DNA of 64,000 nucleotides from Acinetobacter sichuanensis (GCF_003024515.2 NZ_PYIX02000020.1:1-64000), one strand, 5' to 3'; numbered from the stretch's first letter, positions 1 through 8,336 are shown. Program-made: numbers and translations. Notes: generated by a model not told the origin, from the sequence alone.

Positions 1-104
1 ACATTAAACATTAAACATTAAACATTAAACATTAAACATTAAACATTAAACATTAAATATTAAATATTAAACATTAAATATTAAACATTAAATATTAAAC
101 ATTC
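1..104. repeat. Heptanucleotide tandem repeat (ACATTAA)n
   Basis: About fifteen 7-nt units of the ACATTAA type run from the window edge to about base 104. The first half is perfect; the second half mixes in ATATTAA variants. The array sits directly 3' of the lrgB-like stop codon and may continue beyond the window. A 7-nt unit would shift a reading frame if copy number changed, but no gene reads through it here. It looks like a non-coding variable-number repeat. Confidence 0.9.
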
Positions 105-109
105 AAAAT

Positions 110-805
110 TTAAGCATTTAGCATTAAAATAAAATGTACAAGGCTAGGTCCTAAAACCACCATAAAAATTCCAGAAAGTACCATTGTTAAACTGGCAATA
201 ATGCCTTCTTCTTGATGACGCATATAGGCTTTACTTGTGCCAAAACCATGAGCAGCACTTCCTAATGAAGCACCTAAAGCAAAATGTGATTTTAAGCGAA
301 TAGCAGCTAAAATAAGATCACCAAATAACATACCAATAACGCCTGTAATCATTGTAAATAAAATTACAAGCTCAATAGAACCACCAATATGATTGACTAA
401 TTCCATAGCAAAAGGAGTTGAAATAGAACGTGCCATTAAACTATAAGTTGTTATTTGGTCAAATTGAAATAACTGTGCTAAATAAAATGCGCTCAGCATG
501 CCCATAAACATACCTATAAAAACTCCCATTGAAATAGAAATGATATGTTGTTTAATCATTTTCCGATATTCATAAATAGGAATTGCAAATGCAACGGTTG
601 CAGGGCTTAATAACCAAACAATCCAATGGTTATCTATCATATAAGTTTCATAAGAAATATGTGTAAGGGCTAAAAATATAATCAATATTACTGGTACTAA
701 AACAGCAGGTGAGAGCAAAAAATAAGGAAATTTACGATATATTTTTTTACTAATAACATATATAGATAATGTCATGATGAGACAAAAAATAGAGATAAAA
801 GACAT
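110..805 (-). CDS. lrgB: LrgB/CidB family membrane protein
   Basis: This 231-residue, very hydrophobic protein has about six to seven membrane segments. Near residues 185-200 it has the LrgB hallmark (AAHGFGTSKA in the conserved C-terminal half). LrgB/CidB proteins work with LrgA/CidA holin-like partners and have been linked to murein hydrolase control, autolysis and export of small organic acids. The start codon overlaps the stop of the upstream lrgA-like gene by one base (TAATG), so the two are translationally coupled. The length is normal for the family. The family is clear; the physiological role in this organism is inferred only. Confidence 0.85.
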   Translation of the reverse strand: MSFISIFCLIMTLSIYVISKKIYRKFPYFLLSPAVLVPVILIIFLALTHISYETYMIDNHWIVWLLSPATVAFAIPIYEYRKMIKQHIISISMGVFIGMFMGMLSAFYLAQLFQFDQITTYSLMARSISTPFAMELVNHIGGSIELVILFTMITGVIGMLFGDLILAAIRLKSHFALGASLGSAAHGFGTSKAYMRHQEEGIIASLTMVLSGIFMVVLGPSLVHFILMLNA

Positions 806-1254
806 TAGTTTTTCTCCTGTAAATTTTTATAAGAATTTGGTTTATTTTTAAATAATTTCTTGATAGTTTTTTCTAATTTAAAACCTAAATATACACTAAA
901 TGCAGTAAACACCATGACACAGGCTGTACCTAAAAATATAACAACAAATAACTTCCAGCCCTGATCTAAAAATAAGGATTGATATTGAGTTAAACCAACT
1001 AAACACGGAATAAAAAATAAAACCAATTCACCTAAAATAAAATCTGAACCAACTTTAATCCATTCTAATTTTAGAATACCGCTTATTAAACAAATCAGTA
1101 AAATAAATAAACCCGTGACTGCTGCTGAAATCGGTAGATTCAAAATGTCTTGTACATATTTTCCTAACCCTAAAAAAAGGAAAATTAAGCCCAATTGCAA
1201 AATAACTTTAAGAAAAAAAGAGCTTTGTGACGAGAATAGAGGTGTACTGGACAT
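805..1254 (-). CDS. lrgA: LrgA/CidA family holin-like protein
   Basis: A 149-residue protein with four predicted membrane helices in the first ~125 residues and a basic, soluble C-terminal tail (KLEKTIKKLFKNK). It contains the LrgA/CidA-type stretch GKYVQDILNLPISAAVTG. The family comprises holin-like membrane proteins that pair with LrgB. It is the promoter-proximal gene of a two-gene operon and lies divergent, about 100 bp away, from a LysR-type regulator. That arrangement resembles cidR-cidAB. Which paralogue type (Lrg or Cid) it is cannot be settled from sequence alone. Confidence 0.8.
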   Translation of the reverse strand: MSSTPLFSSQSSFFLKVILQLGLIFLFLGLGKYVQDILNLPISAAVTGLFILLICLISGILKLEWIKVGSDFILGELVLFFIPCLVGLTQYQSLFLDQGWKLFVVIFLGTACVMVFTAFSVYLGFKLEKTIKKLFKNKPNSYKNLQEKN

Positions 1255-1352
1255 GAGGACAGCTTAGTTTCGGATGAGGTTATTATTTTAATGCTTATTT
1301 TTATGTTAAATTATGAATAATTAAATATATATTATTCTATTTTGGAATATTT

Positions 1353-2252
1353 ATGGATCTGAAGAATCTTAAAATTTTTGTTACAGTGGTTGAATCAAAA
1401 AGTTTTTCTATCGCAGCCGAGCGTTTATTTTTAACACAGCCCACGATTAGTAAAGCAATTGCAAGTTTAGAAGTTGATTTAGCAACAGCACTTTTTAAAA
1501 AAGGCGAAGCAGGTCGTAAGCGTGATGTCCAATTGACTTATACTGGTGAGTTAATTTATCAACATGCACAGACTATTTTAGCTGAACAGCAAAAAATTTA
1601 TGACACGATTCAACAAGTTCAAAGTCTCAATAAAGGAAAACTAACCATAGGCTTACCTCCTCTCGGGTCTGTTTTACTCAGTTCATTAATTGCGTTATTT
1701 CATAAAAAATATCCAGAAATAGAGCTTAAATTTTTAGAGGTTGGAGCGAATGGAGTCGAAGAGGCGATTGCTGCGAAAACGGTAGATGTCGGGATTTTAT
1801 TGGGTAATTTACGACCAAATTTTTCTGCAATTCCTGTTGCTGATTCAGCAATGTGTTTATTATCTGCAAAAGATTCTGTATGGAAAAATAGAACAAGTGT
1901 CGATCTTATTGAATTAAAAGATGAATCCTTTTTGCTATATGCAGATACATTTATGTTAAATAAAGTTATTTTAGATGCAGCAAACACTGTAGGTTTTGAA
2001 CCTCGTGTTGTTTGTAAAAGTGGTCAATGGGATTTTATTTCAAAAATGGTCGAACTCAATATGGGCTTGGCATTATTACCTAAAATTTATTGTGATCAAT
2101 TAAATCCAGAACATTTTAATGTTGCATTTTTATGCAATCCAAATTTACACTGGACATTAAGTATGGCGTGGAATACCTCTGTAGCAATGAGTCCTGCAAC
2201 TCGTGCATGGCTAAATATTGTAGATGAAAATCGTGATAAAATTCACTTTTAA
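1353..2252 (+). CDS. LysR-type transcriptional regulator, CidR-like
   Basis: This 299-residue protein has the standard LysR layout. Residues 1-60 form a winged helix-turn-helix (FSIAAERLFLTQPTISKAIA); the rest is a periplasmic-binding-protein-like effector domain. It is transcribed divergently from lrgAB, the usual arrangement for LysR regulators that control their neighbour, so it probably regulates the lrgAB-type operon. In firmicutes CidR responds to acetate-related signals, but the effector here is unknown. The ATG at 1353 puts the HTH at the expected distance from the N terminus. Confidence 0.8.
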   Translation: MDLKNLKIFVTVVESKSFSIAAERLFLTQPTISKAIASLEVDLATALFKKGEAGRKRDVQLTYTGELIYQHAQTILAEQQKIYDTIQQVQSLNKGKLTIGLPPLGSVLLSSLIALFHKKYPEIELKFLEVGANGVEEAIAAKTVDVGILLGNLRPNFSAIPVADSAMCLLSAKDSVWKNRTSVDLIELKDESFLLYADTFMLNKVILDAANTVGFEPRVVCKSGQWDFISKMVELNMGLALLPKIYCDQLNPEHFNVAFLCNPNLHWTLSMAWNTSVAMSPATRAWLNIVDENRDKIHF

Positions 2253-2305
2253 TCTACATCAATAAATATGCATAAACAGCATCCGATTCTAAGTCTTTTA
2301 TAGGT

Positions 2306-3121
2306 TTATATTTGAATAAAATCTTTAACTAATTCAACCACTTTTTCTGGTTGTTTTAGCCAGACTGAATGTTGATTGCCTTTTAAGCTTGCGGTGAGAT
2401 CTAATTGCTTAACTTGAGCATCCTTAAAATAACGACTCAAGGCTAAAGTTGAGCGCATAGGTGCAAAATTATCTTGTACAAATTGAATAAATAATGCGGG
2501 CTGCTGAGACAAGTTTTCCTCAGAGATAATATGACGATAGTGACCTGTAAAAATTACTTTTGACCAATCACGCATTAAAGTTTTCGCTTCTTTTTTGCCA
2601 AAACCAACTTTATCACCTGCTAAATAACCATCTTTTAAAATCATAAGATTGAAAATCGTAGCAGCTTTTAAAATATTAAATTTTCCAGACATATTCCAAT
2701 ATTTTAAACCAATGTTTCCAGTTGCTACACCAATTACATGAATAGTGTGGTGTTGGGCAAATAAAGTTGCTAAATGACCACCTAAACTATGCCCAAATAA
2801 AACAGGGGTTTTTTTAGATAAATATTTTGCGATTTTTACCAACTGAGGAATAAAGTAAGCCAATAAATCGGCATAACCAAAATCAAAATCTGAGGACACT
2901 TGAGGAGTATTTCGACCACAACCAGGATAATCAGCAGCAATGACATTAAAGCCTTGTTGTATCAAGCTCTGAATAAGTTTTTCATATTTTTGAATAGGGA
3001 CACCTAAAGCAGGCAGCATGATAATGCTATTTTTATGCTCAGAAATTTGGTAAACATCAACTAAAATAGGGTGACTATGAGGAAATTGAATATAATGTTG
3101 TAAAAGATTTTGCTGAATCAT
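2306..3121 (-). CDS. Alpha/beta hydrolase
   Basis: A 271-residue cytoplasmic alpha/beta-hydrolase-fold protein. The nucleophile elbow GHSLGG lies at residues 110-115 (Ser112). An earlier ADYPGCGRN segment matches strand/loop features of lysophospholipase-type hydrolases, and a late GNQHSVW segment probably supplies the catalytic His. The substrate is not evident. It follows the HD-domain gene with a 15-bp gap on the same strand, so the two are likely co-transcribed. It was probably the second gene under control of the palindrome at 3905-3922. Confidence 0.75.
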   Translation of the reverse strand: MIQQNLLQHYIQFPHSHPILVDVYQISEHKNSIIMLPALGVPIQKYEKLIQSLIQQGFNVIAADYPGCGRNTPQVSSDFDFGYADLLAYFIPQLVKIAKYLSKKTPVLFGHSLGGHLATLFAQHHTIHVIGVATGNIGLKYWNMSGKFNILKAATIFNLMILKDGYLAGDKVGFGKKEAKTLMRDWSKVIFTGHYRHIISEENLSQQPALFIQFVQDNFAPMRSTLALSRYFKDAQVKQLDLTASLKGNQHSVWLKQPEKVVELVKDFIQI

Positions 3122-3136
3122 GGTAAGTCCTCATTG

Positions 3137-3886
3137 TTATTTATTATTCAAATGAATCATCAACTTTAAACCTAGAGGACTTAGGAAAGCAGTCCTTCCA
3201 TATGGATGACGTTTAATTTCTTGTTGAATTAACTCTTTAAAACTGACTTTAAAATTATCTTTAGGATAATGATTTAACACATCAAGATAAAATTTTTCAG
3301 AAATCAAATTTTGCTGAGTACCTACAACATCATAAGCTGTAGCTTGTTGTAATAATAAAATTTCTTTGGAAATATTATGATCATTTTCATTTAAATACCC
3401 ATTCATATGCAGACAAATTGCATCAGCTATTCTCTGAGTTTTGTCTTGAGGAAAATCATGTTGCTGACATAATTGTTCGGCACGTAAGGCACTTTCAAAG
3501 GTAAAGCATTGACAATAAGAGAATTCGGCTTGTGATTTTGCTAAACCAACATCATGCATTAAGCTTGAAACAAGAAAAACTTCTTCATCAAATTGCCATT
3601 TTTTATATTTTGCAATGGCAACTCCCCAAAAATAACAACGCCAAGAATGTTGAAAAATTATTTTAGACTCAGTTTTTTCTAATTCAAATAAAGCATCTTT
3701 GATCAGAGCTGTATCTGGAATTTGAATATTTTTTAGTACTAAGTCTGAATCTTGTGCATAAGTTCCCATTTTTGCATGAATAAAATTTAAACTGGCAGGG
3801 AGCATTACTTTTTGAATGAGCTGTAATTTTTCTAAAAAGCTCAATTTACCTTGAGTAAGGTTCATCCACTCTCGATCACCTAGCAT
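3137..3886 (-). CDS. HD domain-containing protein
   Basis: A 249-residue protein with a metal-binding HD phosphohydrolase core. His80 is followed by the HD doublet at residues 111-112 (SLMHDVGLAKS) and a later Asp in RIADAICLHMNGY. The HD superfamily hydrolyses phosphate esters, including nucleotides. Several bacterial and fungal members are cyanamide- or nucleotide-related enzymes, so no specific substrate is proposed. It is the first gene of a probable two-gene operon with the alpha/beta hydrolase. The chosen ATG has a GGTGAG-like ribosome site just upstream; ATG codon 8 is a less likely alternative. Confidence 0.75.
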   Translation of the reverse strand: MLGDREWMNLTQGKLSFLEKLQLIQKVMLPASLNFIHAKMGTYAQDSDLVLKNIQIPDTALIKDALFELEKTESKIIFQHSWRCYFWGVAIAKYKKWQFDEEVFLVSSLMHDVGLAKSQAEFSYCQCFTFESALRAEQLCQQHDFPQDKTQRIADAICLHMNGYLNENDHNISKEILLLQQATAYDVVGTQQNLISEKFYLDVLNHYPKDNFKVSFKELIQQEIKRHPYGRTAFLSPLGLKLMIHLNNK

Positions 3887-3904
3887 AACTCACCAAAAAA
3901 ATAA

Positions 3905-3922
3905 TTAGAGTAATTACTCTAA
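3905..3922. promoter_or_regulatory. 18-bp perfect palindrome upstream of HD/hydrolase operon
   Basis: TTAGAGTAATTACTCTAA is its own reverse complement. It lies 19 bp upstream of the HD-domain start codon, where an operator or promoter element would be expected. Length and symmetry resemble operators of dimeric regulators such as TetR or MarR proteins. No matching regulator gene is adjacent, so this is inference. Confidence 0.5.
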
Positions 3923-4074
3923 AATATAGATGGGATATTTTAAAAATACAAGAGCTTTAATTTTTTAATGAAAATTGAGAGGGATTTTTACTGAATTAAA
4001 GAAGGAGTGATCAAAATAAAAGTTTTAATTAGAATGATAAATCAAGTGAATATTATAAAATGTTAATAACATGA

Positions 4075-4230
4075 CCAACGTTTAATCTCCTTCGCCATTT
4101 GATTTTAAAATATGAAAATCGTCAATTTAACCCAAACGATGAGCTATTCCATTTAGAGCAGAATCCGTGTATGACTTGTTATATTGACCAAATGGCATGT
4201 GAGAAAAGTCGGTTGCATATATTATTTTGA
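4075..4230 (+). other. Start-less open frame, possible gene remnant
   Basis: Fifty-one sense codons without a convincing start follow a TGA at 4072. The translation looks protein-like, with an acidic stretch FNPNDELFHLEQNP and a CMTC motif followed by another Cys. No ribosome site precedes its only in-frame TTG (4099). It overlaps the end of the small minus-strand ORF. I do not recognise it. It may be a decayed gene or chance. Confidence 0.2.
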
Positions 4231-4338
4231 CAGAAGATATTCCCAAATAATATAGCCTAAGCCAAATCCTAAGAATGAATAAGCAGTGATGATAAAAAAT
4301 ACAAAACTTGCTTTATTGTTCTTTCTTAAAAAATTCAT
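4222..4338 (-). CDS. Small single-pass membrane protein (38 aa)
   Basis: A 38-codon ORF starts at an ATG with an AAAGGT ribosome site 6 bp upstream. A basic N terminus (MNFLRKNNK) precedes one hydrophobic helix at about residues 11-32, ending in WEYLLSK. This positive-inside pattern and the ribosome site favour a real membrane microprotein. It lies upstream of the YeeE/YedE genes on the opposite strand. No family is recognised and no function can be assigned. Confidence 0.5.
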   Translation of the reverse strand: MNFLRKNNKASFVFFIITAYSFLGFGLGYIIWEYLLSK

Positions 4339-4699
4339 ATCATTGACCTTTTAACAGATTATGTTCATTTTGAATGAAATAAAATAAAAGGAAAGATACA
4401 AATTTGATGAAAAAAAATATAACAGAGAAAATTCTCTGTATTAATTTTAAATGCAAAAACTAAAGTAATATTACTTTTATTTGGTTTGAATTTAGATTTA
4501 ATTTATTGATTTTTATTGTTAAATATTTATTTTAAAAATCTTGTGATAGATTTTGTAATTTTCAATATTTTTGAAAATTAACAGTGATACTCTAAATCTC
4601 ACAATAATGGTTTGATTAAAAAATAGTTTTAATATTATATAAAATAATATATTATAAAAAAGTATAATGTATTAAGTGACCAATTTTGAGTAATCAATC

Positions 4700-5113
4700 A
4701 TGCATGAATATGTAAGCGCGTTTCTGGGTGGAACGCTATTGGGTGTTGCTGTTGTTGGATATCTCTATATCAATGGCAAAATTGCGGGAATCAGTGGTCT
4801 GATTGGGCAACTTTTTAATGGAACAGGACTTTTTCAGCGACCTGCAACTTGGTTCTTATTGGGCTTATTTGTCACTCCATTTATTTATGGTCTATTTATT
4901 ACACCTAAAATTGAAATCTCAGCTTCACCCATCACCATGATTATTGCAGGAGTTTTGGTTGGCTTTGGTACACGCTTAGGTTCTGGTTGTACCAGTGGGC
5001 ATGGAATTTGTGGAATGAGCCGTTTGTCTAAGCGTTCTATCGTAGCAACAAGTTTATTTATGTTTTCAGGTTTTGTGACGGTTTATATCATGCGTCATTT
5101 ACTGGGGAATTAA
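4700..5113 (+). CDS. YeeE/YedE family protein (N-terminal half-type)
   Basis: A 137-residue membrane protein with about four helices. Its signature loop GSGCTSGHGICGMSRLSKRS (residues ~95-114) carries the conserved cysteines of YeeE/YedE (TsuA-like) thiosulfate or sulfur-compound transporters. It corresponds to one half of the full-length transporters; the next gene supplies the other half and its ATG overlaps this stop. With the downstream persulfide dioxygenase-like enzyme it forms a three-gene operon for uptake or handling of reduced sulfur. Family assignment is strong. The exact substrate is inferred. Confidence 0.85.
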   Translation: MHEYVSAFLGGTLLGVAVVGYLYINGKIAGISGLIGQLFNGTGLFQRPATWFLLGLFVTPFIYGLFITPKIEISASPITMIIAGVLVGFGTRLGSGCTSGHGICGMSRLSKRSIVATSLFMFSGFVTVYIMRHLLGN

Positions 5114-5529
5114 TGATGAAAAATGTCTTTGCTTTTATTTTTGGTGGCTTATTTTCTATTGGTTTGATGTTCTCTGGTATGGCAAACCCTGAAAATGTGC
5201 TTAGTTTTCTTGATATTTTTGGAGAATGGAATGCAAGTTTAATGTTTGTAATGTTAGGCGCAATTTTTGTTGCATTTATTCCATTTCAAAAGGCAATTCG
5301 TCGTCCTGTGACATTATTTAATGAGAAAATAGAATTACCAACATCAAATAAAATTGATCCACGTTTATGTATAGGTGCTTTAATTTTTGGTATGGGTTGG
5401 GGGATTGCAGGGATATGTCCAGCACCTGCTTTTACTTTAATTGGGCTAGGTTACTATCAAGCGATCTACTTTATCGTTGCGATGTTGTTAGGTGTGTGGT
5501 TACATCGAAAATTCTTAGGAGCAAAATAA
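5113..5529 (+). CDS. YeeE/YedE family protein (second half, DUF6691-type)
   Basis: A 138-residue protein with about four hydrophobic helices. The motif GWGIAGICPAPAFTLIGLG (residues ~95-113) is the second conserved cysteine loop of split YeeE/YedE transporters. It begins at the final base of the preceding half-gene, and one base separates its stop from the metallo-beta-lactamase start, so all three are tightly coupled. The two halves probably assemble into one channel-like transporter for a sulfur species. The call rests on motif, size and context. Confidence 0.85.
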   Translation: MMKNVFAFIFGGLFSIGLMFSGMANPENVLSFLDIFGEWNASLMFVMLGAIFVAFIPFQKAIRRPVTLFNEKIELPTSNKIDPRLCIGALIFGMGWGIAGICPAPAFTLIGLGYYQAIYFIVAMLLGVWLHRKFLGAK

Positions 5530-5530
5530 T

Positions 5531-6403
5531 ATGTCAAAATTAATAGTGCAAGATTTTTTTGATGAAAAAACCAATACTTTCAGTTATGTAGTTGCAGATC
5601 CTCAATCTTTACAATGTGCAATTATTGATAGTGTTCTGAATTATGATGCGGCATCTGCAACGACTCAAACCACACAAGCAGATTTAATGATTGAATATAT
5701 TCAAAATCATCAATTTACTGTGCAATGGATTTTAGAAACACATGTTCATGCCGACCATTTAACCGCTTCTCAGTATTTAAAACAAAAACTGGGTGGTCAG
5801 GTTGCAATGAGTAAGAAAATTAGTGAAGTACAACAAATATTTGCTGAAATTTATCATTTAGATCCACAACAAAAATCTTTTCATCTTGCCTTTGATTATT
5901 TATTTGAAGCAGGGGAAAGATTTAAAATTGGTCAAATCGAGGCTTATAGTATTGCGACACCGGGACATACACCAGCATGTCTAAGTTATGTCATACAAGA
6001 CTGTGTTTTTGTGGGCGATACGCTATTTATGCATGATTATGGTACTGCACGCTGTGACTTTCCGAAAGGTAGTGCATCTCAATTATATAATTCAATTCAA
6101 AAAATATTTGAATTACCTGATGATTATCAAATATTTTTATGCCACGATTATTTGCCAAAAACACGTACAACATATCAATATAAAAGTACAGTTAAAGAGC
6201 AAAAATTAAAGAATATTCATGTGCATCAAGGTGTTGAAAAAGATCAGTTTGTACAGATGCGTGAACAACGTGATGCAACATTAGGCATGCCACAACTTAT
6301 TTTACCTGCAATTCAAATTAATATGGTTGCAGGGCATTTTCCTGAGCCAGAAGCGAATGGAATACAGTATTTGAAAATACCCTTTAACTATTTCAAATCT
6401 TAG
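5531..6403 (+). CDS. MBL-fold hydrolase, persulfide dioxygenase (ETHE1/Blh)-like
   Basis: A 290-residue metallo-beta-lactamase-fold enzyme with the metal motif HVHADH at residues 71-76. Further ligands lie in TPGHTP (~145), VGDTLF (~165) and LCHDY (~214). The pattern matches the ETHE1/Blh group, mononuclear-iron persulfide dioxygenases that oxidise glutathione persulfide to sulfite. Operons of YeeE/YedE halves plus this enzyme occur in sulfide detoxification loci such as bigR-blh. Here the enzyme follows its transporter by 1 bp, but no BigR repressor is adjacent. Glyoxalase II is the main alternative; context favours sulfur chemistry. Confidence 0.8.
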   Translation: MSKLIVQDFFDEKTNTFSYVVADPQSLQCAIIDSVLNYDAASATTQTTQADLMIEYIQNHQFTVQWILETHVHADHLTASQYLKQKLGGQVAMSKKISEVQQIFAEIYHLDPQQKSFHLAFDYLFEAGERFKIGQIEAYSIATPGHTPACLSYVIQDCVFVGDTLFMHDYGTARCDFPKGSASQLYNSIQKIFELPDDYQIFLCHDYLPKTRTTYQYKSTVKEQKLKNIHVHQGVEKDQFVQMREQRDATLGMPQLILPAIQINMVAGHFPEPEANGIQYLKIPFNYFKS

Positions 6404-6424
6404 GCTGAGCCAAGATTTGTTTTA
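6394..6424 (+). terminator. Intrinsic terminator overlapping the MBL stop codon
   Basis: CAAATCTTAGGC (6394-6405) pairs with GCCAAGATTTG (6409-6419) around a 3-nt loop with one bulged base. TTTT follows. The TAG stop lies inside the left arm. Confidence 0.65.
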
Positions 6425-6441
6425 AATATTGATCAACAATA

Positions 6442-6597
6442 TTAGGAGATTGAGTCGGCATTGACAGCTAAAATAACGCCAATAATGAATACAGAACAGT
6501 AAAGAAAAAACCAAAGCAGCATACGCTTAAAAGCCTTATCTGAAATCGAACTGTCCGCATATTTTGGTGCATTTTTAGCGTCTTGATCTTGGTTCAT
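6442..6597 (-). CDS. Small single-pass membrane protein (51 aa)
   Basis: A 51-codon ORF starts at ATG 6597. It has an acidic/polar N terminus (MNQDQDAKNAPKY), a basic patch AFKR, then one hydrophobic helix at about residues 27-46. It lies in the 320-bp stretch between the MBL gene and the exporter gene, which is otherwise empty. The composition is that of a genuine inner-membrane microprotein. No family is recognised. It is convergent with the sulfur operon and could form its own transcription unit. Confidence 0.55.
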   Translation of the reverse strand: MNQDQDAKNAPKYADSSISDKAFKRMLLWFFLYCSVFIIGVILAVNADSIS

Positions 6598-6724
6598 GAT
6601 ATTGATCTCACTTCAATTTCTTTTAATTAATTATGAGAAAAATGATGAGATATTTATAGATACAATGTGCTTAAAAAAAATTATAACAGCTAAAAGATGA
6701 AGTCATTATTCTAGACTGATCCAT

Positions 6725-7651
6725 TTAAAATAGAATTTTGAGTTTACGGATGCGTGGTTTAATGTGTTCCCAACTGGTTGAAATCCAACAAATGAATGAA
6801 CCTAAAGTGACAAAAATGACGCCATGCCAAAATTCTAAAGATAATGTCGTTTGTAAAATAATCATAGAAAATACGGTAGAAAATATAGGGCTAAAATATG
6901 AAAGTGTTACTAATATTGTGATATTGCCCTTAATAATTCCAATATTCCAAGCGGCATAACCTAAGGCTGTCGCCAAAGAAACACCTGCTAAATAAGGTGC
7001 AACGTCCATATTTAATGGAGGTAATTCTTCGAGTGAATATTTAAATAATAATTTTGCCCATAATACAATTGAAATCATTAAGAAATAAAGTGCGATAGGG
7101 TTGTGACCTTGGCTATATTTTTTAGTCACGACACAATAAATTGCCCATAGCAGTGCACCCATAAATGCCAAAATATAACTTATAGGGTTAGACATAAAAT
7201 GTGCGGAAATTTCTATCCATGTTAAAGCACCATTGCCTGTTTGGATCAGGACAATACCACTCATGCTAATGACTAAGCCAAGTACAACAAATATGCTGAA
7301 TTTTAACTCTTTAAATAAAATTAACATGACCACAGTCAAACTTGGCCATAAATAATTAACCAAGCTAATTTCAATGGCTTGTTGTGCAGTTTTAGCAAGT
7401 GCAATTGCATAAGAAAAGCAAAGCTCATAGACTAAAAATAATAAAGATGCGCCAATTAAATATTTTTTAGGAATTTCACTGAGTTTGGGAATCTTAAAAA
7501 TAGCTAATAAAATCAGTGTGCTAAAGCTATACATTAAGGTCACAGCATAATCTGCACCAAGCAAACTACTGAGATTTTTTAATAAGCCAACGAGAGTTGA
7601 CCACAGTAAAATAGCGCTAAAACCAATCAGCGTCGCAAGATTTTTTGACAT
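6725..7651 (-). CDS. yddG: Aromatic amino acid exporter, YddG-like DMT transporter
   Basis: A 308-residue drug/metabolite-transporter protein with ten predicted membrane helices in two EamA repeats. The N-terminal ATLIGFSAILLWSTLVGL and the later segments IEISLVNYLWPSLT and LGYAAWNIGIIKGNITI match E. coli YddG closely by eye. YddG exports aromatic amino acids and related compounds through the inner membrane. The gene stands alone. A TATAAT box on the minus strand (7718-7713) upstream of the start is a plausible -10. The subfamily is fairly secure; substrate is inferred from YddG. Confidence 0.85.
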   Translation of the reverse strand: MSKNLATLIGFSAILLWSTLVGLLKNLSSLLGADYAVTLMYSFSTLILLAIFKIPKLSEIPKKYLIGASLLFLVYELCFSYAIALAKTAQQAIEISLVNYLWPSLTVVMLILFKELKFSIFVVLGLVISMSGIVLIQTGNGALTWIEISAHFMSNPISYILAFMGALLWAIYCVVTKKYSQGHNPIALYFLMISIVLWAKLLFKYSLEELPPLNMDVAPYLAGVSLATALGYAAWNIGIIKGNITILVTLSYFSPIFSTVFSMIILQTTLSLEFWHGVIFVTLGSFICWISTSWEHIKPRIRKLKILF

Positions 7652-7712
7652 GACAGAGCTTCTGCTTCAACCCATGAAAAATGGGGCGATGGGAGAGAAA
7701 ATTGACCCAAAT

Positions 7713-7718
7713 ATTATA
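7713..7718 (-). promoter_or_regulatory. Candidate -10 box of the yddG-like gene
   Basis: The minus strand reads TATAAT 62 bp upstream of the start codon. No strong -35 hexamer is visible at 16-18 bp, so this remains a candidate. Confidence 0.3.
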
Positions 7719-7751
7719 GCGCTTTTCTATAAAAATAAGATCATAATTTAA

Positions 7752-8336
7752 TTATTTTATGAGCGTATATAATGTATTTTTCTGTAGATGATTTTTGATG
7801 ACAATAAGGATTTTTTTGACTTCAGCATCAGTTAAATTAATGCCGAAATAAATTTTTTGCTGTTTAGTTTCAATTAATATTTGACCATCTTCGAGTTTGG
7901 GTAAGTTTAAGTTAGCTGTAGGTTGTACCCAAAAATCATATTGGATATTTATAATTTCATTTATATCAATCATTTGCTTTTTCGTATAATTTTTTTGAAA
8001 AAATCTTAGCGGGTAAGTTTTTTCTAAAGTCATATGTGTTAAATCTAAACTCACTTTTTCTTTGCCATATAATAACCATAAGCATTCAGTCAATGTTTTA
8101 TACGTTAGCACACAAGCAAAACTATTCCATATTAATAAAATGAAAATACTATCTGTATCATTAACTAAGGAGGTAAATAATGAACTTATTCCTATAAATA
8201 AAAATACTAGACATGTAATAACAAATGGAATCATTAAATGTTTAAAAACGCTTTTTGTGATTTTTAAGTGAATACAAACTGTAGTCGCATTTTGTTTTAT
8301 ATCAATATCATTATATGTTTGATACATGAAATTCAT
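7752..8336 (-). CDS. Two-helix membrane protein, tandem paralogue B
   Basis: A 194-residue protein with a hydrophilic N-terminal segment and two adjacent membrane helices (about residues 33-53 and 62-82). The cytoplasmic-type C-terminal domain ends in YFGINLTDAEVKKIL. The same layout and motif occur in the gene immediately upstream (SFGINLSEDEANSII), so the two are diverged tandem duplicates separated by 3 bp. The overall shape recalls small PH-like/YcxB-type membrane proteins, but I cannot assign a family. Function is unknown. Confidence 0.6.
   Translation of the reverse strand: MNFMYQTYNDIDIKQNATTVCIHLKITKSVFKHLMIPFVITCLVFLFIGISSLFTSLVNDTDSIFILLIWNSFACVLTYKTLTECLWLLYGKEKVSLDLTHMTLEKTYPLRFFQKNYTKKQMIDINEIINIQYDFWVQPTANLNLPKLEDGQILIETKQQKIYFGINLTDAEVKKILIVIKNHLQKNTLYTLIK

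Larger units (their letters stand above)
3923..4699. other. Gene-poor AT-rich stretch before the sulfur module
   Basis: Only one small membrane ORF (4222-4338, minus) and one start-less open frame (4075-4230, plus) are visible. The last ~80 bp before 4700 are almost pure A/T, with imperfect dyads around 4630-4655 (AATATTAT / ATAATATATT). This is the probable promoter region of the yeeE-type operon. BigR-type regulators use AT-rich dyads in related operons, but no ArsR/BigR gene is present in the window. Confidence 0.4.

Noticed and set aside
1-104. CRISPR-like array at the window start
   Set aside because: Units are 7 nt with no spacers; it is a simple tandem repeat.
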